A DNA stretch of 64,000 nt from Babylonia areolata (lineage: Eukaryota; Mollusca; Gastropoda; Neogastropoda; Buccinidae), in contig NC_134883.1 of assembly GCF_041734735.1 (NCBI RefSeq), positions 4,756,200 through 4,820,199 of the forward strand. The letters are read 5' to 3'. Every line of letters begins with the position of its first letter. Position 1 is the first letter of the stretch. Positions 54,194 to 60,811 of this stretch are shown piece by piece. A model generated the notes under the pieces. That model made no database searches, had not been told where the DNA came from, and saw nothing but the letters and a program-made list of their open reading frames with translations. The translations under genes were made by a program, and so were the position numbers.

Positions 54194-55241
54194 CGTGCGT
54201 GTGTGTGTGTGTTGTATGCACTGTGTTTGCATGTTTGTTCACATTAGATTTTAGTTTTAGTCTGCATATATATATATATATAGACTCTCTATATATATAT
54301 ATGCTGTAGCCTTTCACAAAAATGTAATTTAAATATGGGAAGTAAATGTGAGTTGCACAAACCTGCAGTTCACACCATGCAACTGCTACTCCAAGTTCTG
54401 TATCCAATCCTTTGTACACTGTCTTGAAAGAACCACGACCAATTTCTTGTTCAAACTTCAGAAAACGATTATCAGGTGAATGGGCAACAGCTTTCTCAAT
54501 TTCTTCAACTTCTTTCACACTCTCAGGTTCCTGTATTTCTTTGATCTGGAGCTGAAGTTTCATCCCTGTGTCAGCATATCCACTGTCAATAACAGGTTCA
54601 CTCTTTCTTTCAACTGGATAGAAGTGGCCTGCTGGCAGATCAAAGAAGGATTTGTCCGTTTCAGATTTGTACTCTGGTTTCTTGTCATCAGATTCTTCTA
54701 CACATTGCATCCCCCTAAAAGGCCTATTTTTACCCGAGTCCTTTTTTGTAATACTGTTAGTATCAACTGATCTATCTGCACTTCCTACTAAACTAGCACC
54801 ACCACAAGTCCTTGCTTTGCTATCTTCTTGAACATTGTGACTTTTTTCACTGATGGGAGTCTGAGGTTTCTCAGGAACAGGCAGTTTAGTAACATGAAAT
54901 CGTGATGGTCTCCTCACAGGTGGCACTGGTTCATCACTTTCTGCACTTTCCATCTTTTTTGATATTTCCTCTGAGACGCATCTGCGTTCTCTTGATGGAG
55001 TTGATGTTTTGGTCCTTAAACAGGAAACTCCTGTCTTTATTGCTTCCTTTGTCTCACCACCAGCTTTCTCCATACTTTGTCCGTTGCGTTCAATTTTTTT
55101 TATGCTGAAGGCCGAGCTGATTTTCTGCCCCACATCTCCAGATGCTCTTCTTATGCGCGTTCGCTTTGATTTCAAATGTTCGGAGTTATTTTCGGAAGGA
55201 AATCCTCCGCTCGGAGATTTCTCTATCTGAATCTTACTCAT
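14288..55241 (-). CDS. WNK: WNK serine/threonine kinase, complete coding region in 15 exons
   Basis: Coding exons (minus strand, in order): 55241-54363, 49345-49170, 45530-45310, 43869-43712, 43461-43373, 42713-42488, 41689-41507, 41207-41054, 40469-40387, 37671-37454, 34420-34210, 32783-32598, 31133-28209, 23805-23711, 15353-14288. Every boundary has AG/GT and all phases agree, giving 2,289 residues. The ATG is the first after an in-frame TGA about 30 bases upstream. WNK hallmarks are visible: Lys273 in the glycine loop (GSFKTV), Cys290 where other kinases have the beta-3 lysine (AWCELQ), Asp390 in HRDLKCDN, and DLGL at 409-412. WNKs phosphorylate and activate SPAK/OSR1-type kinases, which control cation-chloride cotransporters; chloride binding at the DLGL leucines inhibits them. 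Two CCT/PF2-like domains and RFx[V/I] motifs fit this. Additional small or alternative exons could have been missed, because no transcript was available. Confidence 0.95.
15682..15870 (+). repeat. DIRS terminal repeat, recombinase side
   Basis: It begins GGAGGAGTTTGTATTATACT and is inverted relative to 21736-21902. It carries about 25 extra outer bases absent from the other end; unequal ends are typical for DIRS1-type elements. Confidence 0.9.
15935..16030. repeat. DIRS internal complementary region
   Basis: The bases 15935-15988 are the reverse complement of the left outer end, and the following bases to about 16030 match the complement of the right outer end. The join shows how the two termini meet in the circular intermediate. 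Confidence 0.88.
16060..17052 (-). mobile_element. DIRS tyrosine recombinase region
   Basis: A long open frame carries a tyrosine-recombinase-like catalytic region: [11 protein letters not shown], a later HPRAHEVR block and a C-terminal tyrosine segment. It overlaps the reverse-transcriptase frame, as is usual in DIRS1-type elements. Confidence 0.85.
16859..18910 (-). mobile_element. DIRS reverse transcriptase and RNase H region
   Basis: An open frame of 683 codons has DIRS-type reverse-transcriptase blocks: [39 protein letters not shown] and the YLDDW active-site box. RNase H ([13 protein letters not shown]) and a DIRS-typical region follow. I did not recognise a DAM-like methyltransferase domain. 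Confidence 0.9.
19090..20480 (-). mobile_element. DIRS gag-like region
   Basis: An open frame of 382 codons (19090-20238) and an adjoining frame up to about 20476 lie where DIRS elements carry their gag-like ORF. The protein is Pro/Ser/Arg-rich. The assignment is mainly by position. Confidence 0.65.
20481..21735 (-). mobile_element. DIRS 5' leader or gag N-terminal region
   Basis: GC-rich sequence lies between the gag-like frame and the outer terminal repeat. It has short open frames in several phases but no recognised domain. Confidence 0.5.
21736..21902 (-). repeat. DIRS terminal repeat, gag side
   Basis: This is the inverted partner of 15682-15870. It ends CAGTATATGACACCAAA on the plus strand. 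The shared part differs at about one position (TTTGCG against TTCGCG). Confidence 0.9.
22487..22604. mobile_element. Degraded DIRS end fragment
   Basis: It finishes with the same outer end as the complete element (CAGTTTGACATGGTACAGTA, then TATGACACCAAA) but is shortened and diverged inside. It is an old relative 0.6 kb from the young copy. No coding part is attached. Confidence 0.75.
23711..23805 (-). CDS. WNK: WNK exon 14: short acidic exon
   Basis: This 95-base exon encodes [20 protein letters not shown] followed by [11 protein letters not shown] and two bases of a Met codon. The acceptor is TTTTTCAG and the donor GTAAGT. The phase fits exons 13 and 15 exactly. An 8.4-kb intron containing a DIRS element separates it from the last exon. 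Confidence 0.92.
24362..24440 (+). repeat. Diverged fragment of the tRNA-derived SINE
   Basis: GTGCAGCATGCACTTC, GTGAAAGAACCCACCACAAC and CAGGGTTGTCCCTGGC match, in opposite orientation, the middle of the SINE at 59657-60049. It lacks the tRNA-like head and tail. Confidence 0.6.
24866..26449 (+). repeat. Large uncharacterised repeat with tRNA-like segment and inverted motifs
   Basis: Near the left is GACTCACTTGTGA (24888-24900); the right end reads TTTACACAAGTGAGTC, its near inverse, and is itself a small hairpin (ACTCACTTTG...CAAGTGAGT). Left-end relatives occur at 6752-6857 and 50209-50290, right-end relatives at 34735-34905 and 51285-51690. There is no long open frame. The ACAAGAGGCAAGGCCTTCAA block before GACTCACTT is shared with the other copies, so the true left border is before 24888. 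It is possibly a large non-autonomous DNA element or composite SINE; the family is unknown to me. Confidence 0.6.
24992..25063 (-). repeat. tRNA-like sequence inside the repeat
   Basis: The minus strand reads GGAGCCACGATAGTGTAATG (A-box-like part) and later GGAGTTCGAATCTGCC (B box GAGTTCGAATC). The 5' GGAGCCA has no complementary 3' acceptor strand, so this is a tRNA-derived promoter head, not a functional tRNA gene. Confidence 0.6.
28209..31133 (-). CDS. WNK: WNK exon 13: giant Gln-rich exon (975 codons)
   Basis: A single open frame encodes residues 929-1903. An RFVI motif sits at 967-970 (NTKRFVISS) and an RFTV motif near 1700 (KGRFTVTTT); both match the RFx[V/I] docking consensus for CCT domains. 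Residues about 1080-1310 are dominated by Gln with Pro, Ser, Met and His, encoded by mixed CAG/CAA. A His/Met/Asn-rich block and a Ser-rich stretch follow. Low-complexity Gln-rich regions of WNKs are linked to crowding-driven condensates. The acceptor is TTTCAG and the donor GTAAGT. Confidence 0.95.
31134..32597 (-). other. WNK: WNK intron 12 (1.5 kb)
   Basis: Most of the intron is a piggyBac-like non-autonomous element (31435-32508). A short (GT)n tract lies at about 31381-31416. Confidence 0.88.
31435..32508. mobile_element. piggyBac-like non-autonomous DNA transposon
   Basis: TTAA occurs at both ends (31435-31438 and 32505-32508). The ends read TTAACCCCTAGACTGCC, and in complement TTAACCCTTTCGCTGCC, matching the piggyBac-type TTAA + CCC..GCC pattern. 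Subterminal repeats of ACGAGATAACTCGTCAT type lie at 31458-31520. The interior near 31800-32030 reads like a decayed acidic N-terminal transposase region (stops in all frames). The element cannot move by itself. Confidence 0.75.
32598..32783 (-). CDS. WNK: WNK exon 12: remainder of second CCT-like domain
   Basis: This exon encodes residues 867-928: [20 protein letters not shown] and then an amphipathic helix region, ending EGTEYEK. It completes the second CCT-like fold. It is a phase 0 exon with a GTAAGT donor. Confidence 0.93.
32784..34209 (-). other. WNK: WNK intron 11 (1.4 kb)
   Basis: It holds a (GAGT)n/(GTGC)n tract at about 32880-32952 and the 85-bp minisatellite at 33415-34184. No gene is seen. 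Confidence 0.88.
33415..34184. repeat. Nine-copy, about 85-bp minisatellite
   Basis: Units start (GCACCCTAA) at 33415, 33501, 33587, 33672, 33757, 33844, 33929, 34013 and 34099. Each carries GGATGATGAGTGGTGGTTGG, a GACAAGTGGACAGTGAT block and GGTGCATGACACA followed by a T-run of 7-9; the T-run accounts for most of the length variation (84-87). The inner units are nearly identical, the outer ones more diverged. Long open frames on both strands are by-products of the repeat. The array ends about 25 bases from the exon 11 donor. Confidence 0.95.
34210..34420 (-). CDS. WNK: WNK exon 11: first part of second CCT-like domain
   Basis: This exon encodes residues 796-866. A lysine-rich stretch ([13 protein letters not shown]) precedes [20 protein letters not shown] and [19 protein letters not shown], which align with the second CCT-like domain of WNK1 (LTV..VECQLE...VTFKFD...PEEIA). 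The donor (GTGAGT) lies only about 25 bases from a nine-copy minisatellite in intron 11. Confidence 0.95.
34421..37453 (-). other. WNK: WNK intron 10 (3.0 kb)
   Basis: It contains a right-end relative of the intron 13 repeat (34735-34905), a 57-bp tandem duplication (about 35039-35146), (AC)n(AG)n at 35440-35492 and (GT)n at 35665-35714. Nothing else is recognised. Confidence 0.85.
34735..34905 (+). repeat. Right-end relative of the intron 13 repeat
   Basis: GAGAAAATTAATTCAAGTTT, ACCATAGACACACACACAAC and TGAAATTGGGTTA align with 26351-26416. A C-run at 34784-34800 interrupts it. Confidence 0.55.
37454..37671 (-). CDS. WNK: WNK exon 10: Gln/Ser-rich linker
   Basis: This exon encodes residues 724-796. 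[14 protein letters not shown] leads into a short poly-Gln run and then a Ser/Thr-rich stretch ending SLSNRER. The acceptor is CTACAG and the donor GTAAGT. I saw no clear acidic KLHL3-binding motif of the vertebrate type here. Confidence 0.88.
37672..40386 (-). other. WNK: WNK intron 9 (2.7 kb)
   Basis: It contains a G-run of about 27 at 37947-37973, a tandem duplication of about 58 bp (38294-38408), a 28-bp duplication near 39594-39650, and an A-run at 39844-39865. No gene is seen. Confidence 0.85.
40387..40469 (-). CDS. WNK: WNK exon 9: short linker exon
   Basis: This 83-base exon encodes about 28 residues ([20 protein letters not shown] followed by GGQQDPS). The acceptor is ATGTGCAG and the donor is a consensus GTAAGTG. 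The phase matches exons 8 and 10. Such a short linker exon may be alternatively spliced; removing it alone would shift the frame. Confidence 0.8.
40470..41053 (-). other. WNK: WNK intron 8
   Basis: 584 bases of AT-rich intron. No repeat or gene was recognised. Confidence 0.85.
41054..41207 (-). CDS. WNK: WNK exon 8: Gln/Thr/Pro-rich linker
   Basis: This exon encodes low-complexity residues 645-696 ([17 protein letters not shown] through VVDGRG). Sequence conservation is weak. The call rests on matching splice phases (0 to 1), an AG acceptor and a GTCAGT donor, which is weaker than the neighbouring donors. Confidence 0.85.
41507..41689 (-). CDS. WNK: WNK exon 7: end of PF2 domain and basic linker
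   Basis: This exon encodes residues 584-644. [20 protein letters not shown] completes the PF2-like domain. A basic helix ([11 protein letters not shown]), comparable to the KRKREQR stretch of WNK1, and a Gln/Ser-rich linker follow. It is a phase 0 exon on both sides. Confidence 0.94.
41690..42487 (-). other. WNK: WNK intron 6
   Basis: 798 bases. Short open frames on both strands have no resemblance to known proteins. No repeat was recognised. Confidence 0.85.
42488..42713 (-). CDS. WNK: WNK exon 6: end of kinase and OSR1_C/PF2-like domain
   Basis: This exon encodes residues 508-583. After the last kinase helix ([15 protein letters not shown]) it enters the first CCT-like (PF2, autoinhibitory) domain: [20 protein letters not shown], then a basic stretch [17 protein letters not shown]. 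This domain binds RFx[V/I] peptides in the family. It is in frame with exons 5 and 7. Confidence 0.95.
42714..43372 (-). other. WNK: WNK intron 5, mostly MITE and short duplications
   Basis: It contains the TTAA-flanked MITE (42978-43210), a duplication of about 58 bp at 42838-42951 and another of about 60 bp at 43237-43350. Confidence 0.85.
42978..43210. mobile_element. TTAA-flanked MITE, copy 2
   Basis: This 233-bp sister of 2103-2334 is in the same orientation. It begins TTAACTCTCTCCATACGAAC and ends ACTGCGTGAGTTAA. Differences are scattered single bases. Confidence 0.82.
43373..43461 (-). CDS. WNK: WNK exon 5: end of kinase domain
   Basis: This 89-base exon encodes [20 protein letters not shown] and the following [10 protein letters not shown], aligning with the WNK1 stretch GVKPASFDKVAIPEVKEII. 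The acceptor is TTTCAG and the donor GTAAAG. It ends with two bases of an Arg codon completed by exon 6. Confidence 0.95.
43712..43869 (-). CDS. WNK: WNK exon 4: kinase C-lobe with APE motif
   Basis: This exon encodes residues 426-478, [20 protein letters not shown] through [12 protein letters not shown]. The APE motif and the [13 protein letters not shown] helix F are nearly identical to WNK1. Both splice sites are canonical. Confidence 0.97.
43870..45309 (-). other. WNK: WNK intron 3 (1.4 kb)
   Basis: AT-rich, with A/T-runs. No repeat family or gene was recognised. Confidence 0.85.
45310..45530 (-). CDS. WNK: WNK exon 3: catalytic loop and activation segment
   Basis: This exon encodes residues 352-426. 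HRDLKCDN has the catalytic Asp390, and DLGL (409-412) replaces the usual DFG; Leu410 and Leu412 match the WNK1 chloride-binding leucines. Ser419 and Ser423 ([10 protein letters not shown]) correspond to the WNK1 activation-loop serines 378 and 382. The GTAAGC donor splits the Gly codon of GTPEF. Confidence 0.97.
46008..46169. repeat. Hairpin with perfect 45-bp arms and tRNA-like loop
   Basis: The arms 46008-46052 and 46125-46169 are exact reverse complements (left arm starts AATAGTAAAGAGTGGTAACT). The 72-base loop includes TAGCTGAATTGG, close to a pol III A box, followed by tRNA-like GTAGTGAAAGCAGCACTGAC, which runs into the right arm. This may be a SINE head with an inverted duplication of its flank, or a fold-back element. 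Confidence 0.9.
46354..46531. mobile_element. Imperfect fold-back (MITE-like) element
   Basis: The ends read TTTATTGGAGACTC and GAGTCTCCAATAAA. The arms (about 70 bp) stay recognisable through CAGAAATTCCTTTTTGATTT and ATCCTCTTTGCGG against their diverged inverse. It is non-coding and the superfamily is unknown. Confidence 0.75.
49170..49345 (-). CDS. WNK: WNK exon 2: kinase N-lobe
   Basis: This exon encodes residues 294-352, from [20 protein letters not shown] through [12 protein letters not shown]. It holds helix C and the hinge (VTELMTSG), both very close to vertebrate WNK1. It has AG before GATAAA and a GTAATG donor, and it ends with two bases of a split Thr codon. Confidence 0.96.
49961..50087 (-). 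mobile_element. SINE-like element, copy 3 (tail-less)
   Basis: It is the same core as copies 1 and 2 in reverse orientation, with a 4-base insertion (GCATCTATCTGC). The A-rich tail of copy 1 is missing. Confidence 0.78.
50209..50290 (+). repeat. Left-end fragment of the intron 13 repeat family
   Basis: AACAAGAGGAAAAGCCTTCA then TGACTCGTGTGTGAT matches 24866-24902 with several differences. Confidence 0.5.
51285..51690 (+). repeat. Right-half relative of the intron 13 repeat
   Basis: TTTGAACAAAAAATGATAAA, GTGCTAAGTTTG, GAGAAAATGAATTATGTTAA and ACAACCGAA align in order with 26088-26404. A G-rich tract (51456-51486) interrupts it. Confidence 0.6.
52139..52622. repeat. Long GA and CT/CA microsatellites in intron 1
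   Basis: A (GA)n tract lies at 52139-52190, and a compound C-run, (CT)n and (CA)n tract at 52554-52622. Confidence 0.95.
54088..54300. repeat. AT/GT compound microsatellite beside exon 1
   Basis: (AT)n tracts with TCTCTC flanks surround a (GT)n tract at 54149-54211 that includes alternating GC. It lies about 60 bases inside intron 1 from the exon 1 donor. Confidence 0.92.
54363..55241 (-). CDS. WNK: WNK exon 1: N-terminal tail and start of kinase domain
   Basis: This exon encodes residues 1-293. A basic, Ser-rich low-complexity tail (1-255) carries an RFHV motif at 114-117, a candidate docking site for CCT domains. The kinase domain starts near 259 ([20 protein letters not shown]). Lys273 is the relocated catalytic lysine and Cys290 takes the usual beta-3 lysine place. 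The donor follows ELQ directly (phase 0). The open frame runs on into the intron to about 54018, but the family sequence stops matching at the donor. Confidence 0.96.
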
Positions 55242-55900
55242 CTTTGTGACAATATGCCATACGAAATTTCACAATCAATATGAGCAGAACAATTGTCGGG
55301 TGCTTCAAATTGCCTTCTCACGAACTTGTGAGACACCGTGTTTGAATGTTCTGAATTTTATCCAGCTAATGATCCGCTGGGTTTACGTCGTGTTCTGTTC
55401 AAAAGTAAAGATGGCCACATGTCAAGCAACAAACCCGGGAGTCTGACACGAACATTGTCAAAAAAGAAAGAACCTTGAAGGGCTACAATGTCAACTAATT
55501 TTATCCCAAATTCATAAGACACGATGTGATCTTGAGTACGAAGTACATCCATTATTTGAAATATTCCATTTGAATCACAAACACTTCAACGACCATTTGT
55601 TTGGTAAAACAGACGTGAACGTTGTCCAAGACAGACGTTTCTTCCGAAGACAGCCCACGCGATCAGTACAGACCGCTAAAAAATTATGACGACTGAAGAA
55701 GTAATAACAAATTCCCAGCTGCTGATAAGGTTCGTACGCACAACCCCAGTAGATTCACTGTGACTAGATTTCCACAGAGCCATTTCTCCATTCAAATTCG
55801 TCCAAAGTGGATGGAGGCGTTTCTGTTACTCACACACAGGGTAAGCACAACACAGTATGGCGGACTTCACCAGCAAGACAGTTTGAAAATAGTCCCTAAC
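55242..55900 (-). promoter_or_regulatory. WNK: Probable WNK 5' UTR and promoter region
   Basis: This is the sequence directly upstream of the WNK ATG. It is less AT-rich than the introns and free of microsatellites. No TATA box or transcription start could be fixed, and an upstream non-coding exon is possible. The assignment is by position only. Confidence 0.35.
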
Positions 55901-56270
55901 CAAGAACAAGCCGATTACGTTGAACAATGACAGCTTATTTTCCCTACAGAGAAATATAAGCTAGTGTATACTGTAATATCGACCAAATAAGTTTATTTTA
56001 CCGATGGGAAACGATACAAAATTAATGTGAAACAAATGGATTTCTTTTCTGTCTGCCCATGGATATATGCGTGCTTCGTCGGATATCCGTCTGCGCATAC
56101 AGTAAGGTTGTGGTTTAGTGATACAGGCACACGCGTGAAGCGTCTTCGGCATCACTGCACCCTCGGTCTGTTACTGATATTTTTCAAGCAGTGCGCACGG
56201 CCGACAGTGAAGAGCGACAACAATGTGACATCGATCGTAGGATAGGGCAATCTTTCATGCGCGCGTGCGC

Positions 56271-56335
<65 letters not shown>

Positions 56336-56346
56336 TTGATATGTGT

Positions 56347-56413
<67 letters not shown>

Positions 56414-59400
56414 TTGGTTATAATACAACTTGTCAAATATATATGTATGCATACAAAATACTACCCATCCATGAAAGAGACTGACTTTTTCACTGAAAGA
56501 CAAGTCGAAAGACTGAATATTATCTAAGTCCACCTGAATGTCACAGTCATCTCCAATCGGTAAAATAAACTTTTGAATGAGAGAAAAATCACATTAAATG
56601 GCTAAAACACTAATGCCCTATTATCAATTTCATAGATTGATAAATATACCAGACAAAACACGAAAAGAAAGAAAGAAAGAAAGAAAAAAAAAAACGGTGG
56701 GGAAAATATGCATTGAATAAAACAGTCAACAAGTGGATAAAGGAAAAAACGAAGAACGGGAAAGCACGTAGATATTTGCTAACAGGAATGCATTAATTTC
56801 AAGTAATGGATGATACTGCAATTAAACATCAGCTGAGAACTAAGCAAACAAGCCATATTTATAATATGTAGCAGCTCTGAATTTCTCTTCTAAGTTGATA
56901 ACTATTTAAGAATGAACAAAAGCATATGAACCAATCAATGAATGATTCATAAAATGTAAAAAATAAATAAATTAGAAAAGGAAACAACAAAAACAAAAAA
57001 CGAAAAGAAATGTTCTCTGCATAGTACGTATATTCCGATGCAAGCGTGTGAGTGTGTTCTTGTGTGTACTGGTGCAAGACTTCAAAGTGGTTGTAATTGT
57101 TAATTTCATATTTTAGAAAAAGGAAACACGGCATATGTTTGGGAAAATTGTTTGAAAGCATGCTTCTGTACTTTCTGGGAAACAGAACTGAAATTGCATG
57201 GCAGCAGGGCATTTACCTCCGTGAAAATGATTATGTAGATCTAATGTGTCAGTCGGGCTGTGGTCAACTTTATCCTGGATGGTACTCGTAATATGCCTTT
57301 GGGTTGTATCCACTGTAATCATTTGTGTGTATCCACCCTCTTTTAATCGAAGCGGTTCAGTGATTATGCATTAATTCAGACTATTATGAAGAATCAAGCC
57401 TGTCCAAGAGGTCTTGATGATAGACCTGCTTAATGTCAGTTTGTCATGGTGCTTCGATATTTTAAAATGATATTTACAATGTGATGCCCTATTATTCTTA
57501 CGTAACAAGCTCAGTTAAACAATATCGTTTCACACACCGCTTAAAACTGCACGATCTTTTTAGAATACCGCAACACCGTTCAGTTAAAGTCATCAGTTGT
57601 CGGGCACCTCCGTATTCTAAAAATGACGGGAATAAAACATATCTAACCTAACCTTTGAACTCAAGGCATGTGAGAGTGGTCTTTAAAAAAAAGATAAAAA
57701 AACAAACAAACCCTAAGACTATACATTTTGCCTCTTGAAACTGCCAAGTAAAAATCACCGTCTGCTGGCTGGGTCGTGTACGCCTAAAACACACTGAACT
57801 TGGTGTTGCATTTTCCTTCAAAAGTTCAGCTGGTTTCGTTGACACAAACTCAAACTTAACCTTTTGACAAATACGCAGACTTGGCATAAAGCTTGCTTAC
57901 TGTCCTTGTCGTTGTTGTGTTGTCCTTTATCAACAGAATGTACCGTGAACATGTCCTTTCAACCGGCGGAAGAAATGAAAACTCTGGGTGTCGGAGTACG
58001 CAAATATTGTTGTATTGCTATTTACCTTCTACGTTGACTATATGTGTGACTCAGAAATAATGCTCGGTTCGTTCCCACAGCCGCATGACCTTCGCATACC
58101 ATTTATATTTTGATTAAAATCTGACAGTCCATGTCGTGCACCGCTGACTGCTGAATCGCAAGATAAAAAAGACAATTTATGTGTTGTCTGTAACAGAGAA
58201 CTGAAGTTGAAAAGAATAGTTTTTTTTAAACTGATTTATGTGAAATGACAGCACATTCGCGACGGCGTCAGTGTGTGATAGAGTTCCCTTTAAATTTCAC
58301 TTTTCACACATTGGCAGAGAAACAGTGGGCACTCCTCTCCATTCATTTCGTCACTTCAGAAACTTTCGAGTCATAGCAGTATTCGGATTTAACACCTTAC
58401 CCGAACTCTGGGTGCAACTCAGTGACGTAATGACACCGAAAACACTGAGTGAGCTACCTTTTTAGAAATCCATAAGCCTAGCCCATGAGCTATCGATTCT
58501 TCGGTGTGCCATGTCGACGTGCAGATGGCACGAGATTAGGGTTAACGTGTTTTTTTTTTTTTTTTTTTTTTTTTTTCATTAAAAAAAAAAAAGTGTGTGT
58601 GTGTGTGTGTGGTGTGTGTGTGTGTGTGTGTGTCGTCAGTGTGCGCGCGCCGTCGCGCACGTGTGTGCCCCTGTAACTCCGTGAATTTTATTTCATAGTA
58701 CGGATACCTTGCGCTAATTTTGCGGGGACCATTCTTTCGACAGTGAGATCACATCTGTATGTTTATAGGTGCAAATAAAGAAGAAGACAGAAAAAAAAAA
58801 GAAAAAAAAGAATGAAACCCTTGTAGATGATCTCCGGCCGTCTCTCCGGCGGCTTTCTGACGGCTGACTGTCCGCTGTCTGTCGCTTTCGAACACAACTC
58901 TGATACAAAAAACTATAAATAAAATCAACTGCATATTTTTTTTATTCATGGCATTTACCCATGAACAAACAAATGTCAATTCATACTGGCGTGCGAACCA
59001 TTTAACTTGTGACATGCATGAGTTTCGATCTCATCTTCTCTTGAATGGGATCAGCGTGTTTATTGTGGTATGCTGATTGTAAACTATTTGCGCACAGATG
59101 ACTGGAACTCACACCCCATTCGAATGGTGCAATGACCTGTCCATATATAAATCAATTGTGTTCTCTCAGACTCTCTCTCTCTCTCTTCTTGCATTCACTC
59201 GGCTGGTTAGAGCCAAACACAGAATTTTTCAGTGAAATAAGTGAATGTAAAACGGTCGAAAGAGATGAAAGTATCACTGAATGTATAGCCTGGGATGAGG
59301 TCAGTGGGGCTAAGATAAAAAAAGAAAGTCCAATATGCAGAAGTGCAGACATGTCCTGTTTGCAATAGTTCGCATAGCGTTTGTGAACATGCGGATACAG

Positions 59401-59656
59401 CTTCTTTTGTGTGTTCATTGCCAGTCAGTAGCCAATGGCGGTGTCAATGTACAGTTTTCTATAAGTGATCCAAGTTTTGAGTATGACGCTTACCCGCCCA
59501 ACCTGTCACTGCGGATGACCACGATAACAGAACTAATGATCGGGATAGTACTGGATGCCCTTTGCCAAGCTCTGACCAACCTGTCCACGGATAAAGCTTA
59601 CAAACGTCTCTTTATCTGACTGGACAACGGAGTCAACGGTCAGCATTTATATCTAT
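55901..59656. other. Upstream intergenic sequence
   Basis: It holds the (GT)n pair above, a T-run at 58550-58576 with a (GT)n tract (58593-58633), and a short inverted repeat near 57557-57613 (TTTTTAGAATAC/GTATTCTAAAAA). The 94-codon open frame at 59335-59619 matches nothing I recognise. No gene is supported. Confidence 0.55.
56272..56412. repeat. Long (GT)n microsatellite pair
   Basis: Two nearly pure (GT)n blocks (56272-56331 and 56349-56412) are separated by a 17-base spacer. The open frames here (poly-Cys/Val, poly-Thr/His) are artefacts. Confidence 0.96.
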
Positions 59657-60049
59657 TATGTATTTGTATTTCTTTTTATCACAACAGATTTCTCTGTGTG
59701 AAATTCGAGCTGCTCTCCCCAGGGAGAGCGCGTCGCTACACTACAGCGCCACCCATATTTTTGTTTTGTTTTTTCCTGCGTGCAGTTTTATTTGTTTTTC
59801 ATATCGAAGTGGATTTTTATACAGAATTTTGCCAGGAACAACCCTTTTGTTGCCGTGGGTTCTTTTACGTGCGCTAAGTGCATGCTGCACACGGGACCTC
59901 GGTTTATCGTCTCATCCGAATGACTAGCGTCCAGACCACCACTCAATGTGGATGGGGAGAAAATATCGGCGGTTGAGCCGTGATTCAAACCAGTGCGCTC
60001 AGATTCTCTCGCTTCCTAGGCGGACGCTTTACCTCAAGGCCATCACTCC
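59657..60049 (-). mobile_element. tRNA-derived SINE
   Basis: On the minus strand it starts GGAGTGATGGCCTTGAGGTA (tRNA-like 5' part with A box) and continues to a B-box-like GGTTTGAATCA. A body follows with GGTGGTCTGGACGCTAGTCA and a 3' part with GCTCTCCCTGGGGAGAGC, then an A-rich tail towards 59657. Length is about 390 bp. A diverged body fragment is at 24362-24440. I recall this body as a common gastropod repeat, but the family name was not verified. Confidence 0.75.
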
Positions 60050-60747
60050 ATGTTTTCATAGTATCAGACATTACCTCAAGTTAACCTGCTGCGTGCACGC
60101 CAGTGTTGGAAATTCCCTCTGCCTTTGGCAACCTAAATGTAAAGGACAGAATGCTCACCATTTTCTTTGGTTGCTGATATCGATCGAATGTTTTCCTTTC
60201 TTTTCGCATCAGTCTCCGTTGGCATGGACCTGAAGAGAATTATGGTAACCCGTTATCTTTTGATTTCATAACTGATTTCTTCACTCGTGTTTTGTTGTTG
60301 TTGTTTGTGTCTGTGTGGGGGGTTGGGGTGGGGGTTAAATCAATTGTAAGTTTTCTTCCAAATCTAGACATTTCATATCACAACTTATTTTAACGTTCAC
60401 TCACGGTTTCCACTGTCTGAGTTGACTGGTGGTAAGAGAAACTAGAACAGAGAGTGCAGATTTAATTCAATTTCTGTGATTATTACACACTGGGTTGTAG
60501 TCTGGGTTGTATTCTAGGACTGGTGAACTGTCATTGGGTTGAAGGCGTACATTCTGTGTTGTTTTGTGTCGATTTACTTTTCACTGTGTTCAATATATGT
60601 ATTTAGATTTTTCTTCCCGGGAGCGGGTATCCTCGTGTATTTGTAAACTGCACCATTTCCCTGTGTCTGCGCTGTTACGTTTTGGTTAATGAAAGTAGAG
60701 TTTTCAATCGAATTTGTTGGCGTTAAGTGCATGGCTCAGGTGGGAAC

Positions 60748-60811
<64 letters not shown>

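Larger units (their letters stand above)
49346..54362 (-). other. WNK: WNK intron 1 (5.0 kb)
   Basis: It holds SINE copy 3 (49961-50087), repeat-family fragments (50209-50290 and 51285-51690), (GA)n at 52139-52190, C-run plus (CT)n plus (CA)n at 52554-52622, a C/T-run at 53511-53541 and AT/GT tracts at 54088-54300. No gene is seen. Confidence 0.85.

Noticed and set aside
54018-54362. Extension of WNK exon 1 to the end of its open frame
   Set aside because: The extra residues are microsatellite translation, and exon 2 continues the kinase domain exactly from the GT donor at 54362.
56152-56533. Open frames of poly-Thr/His and poly-Cys/Val
   Set aside because: They are translations of the (GT)n microsatellite.
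59335-59619. A 94-codon plus-strand open frame as a gene
   Set aside because: No recognisable motif, no signal or splice context, and a length expected by chance in this composition.
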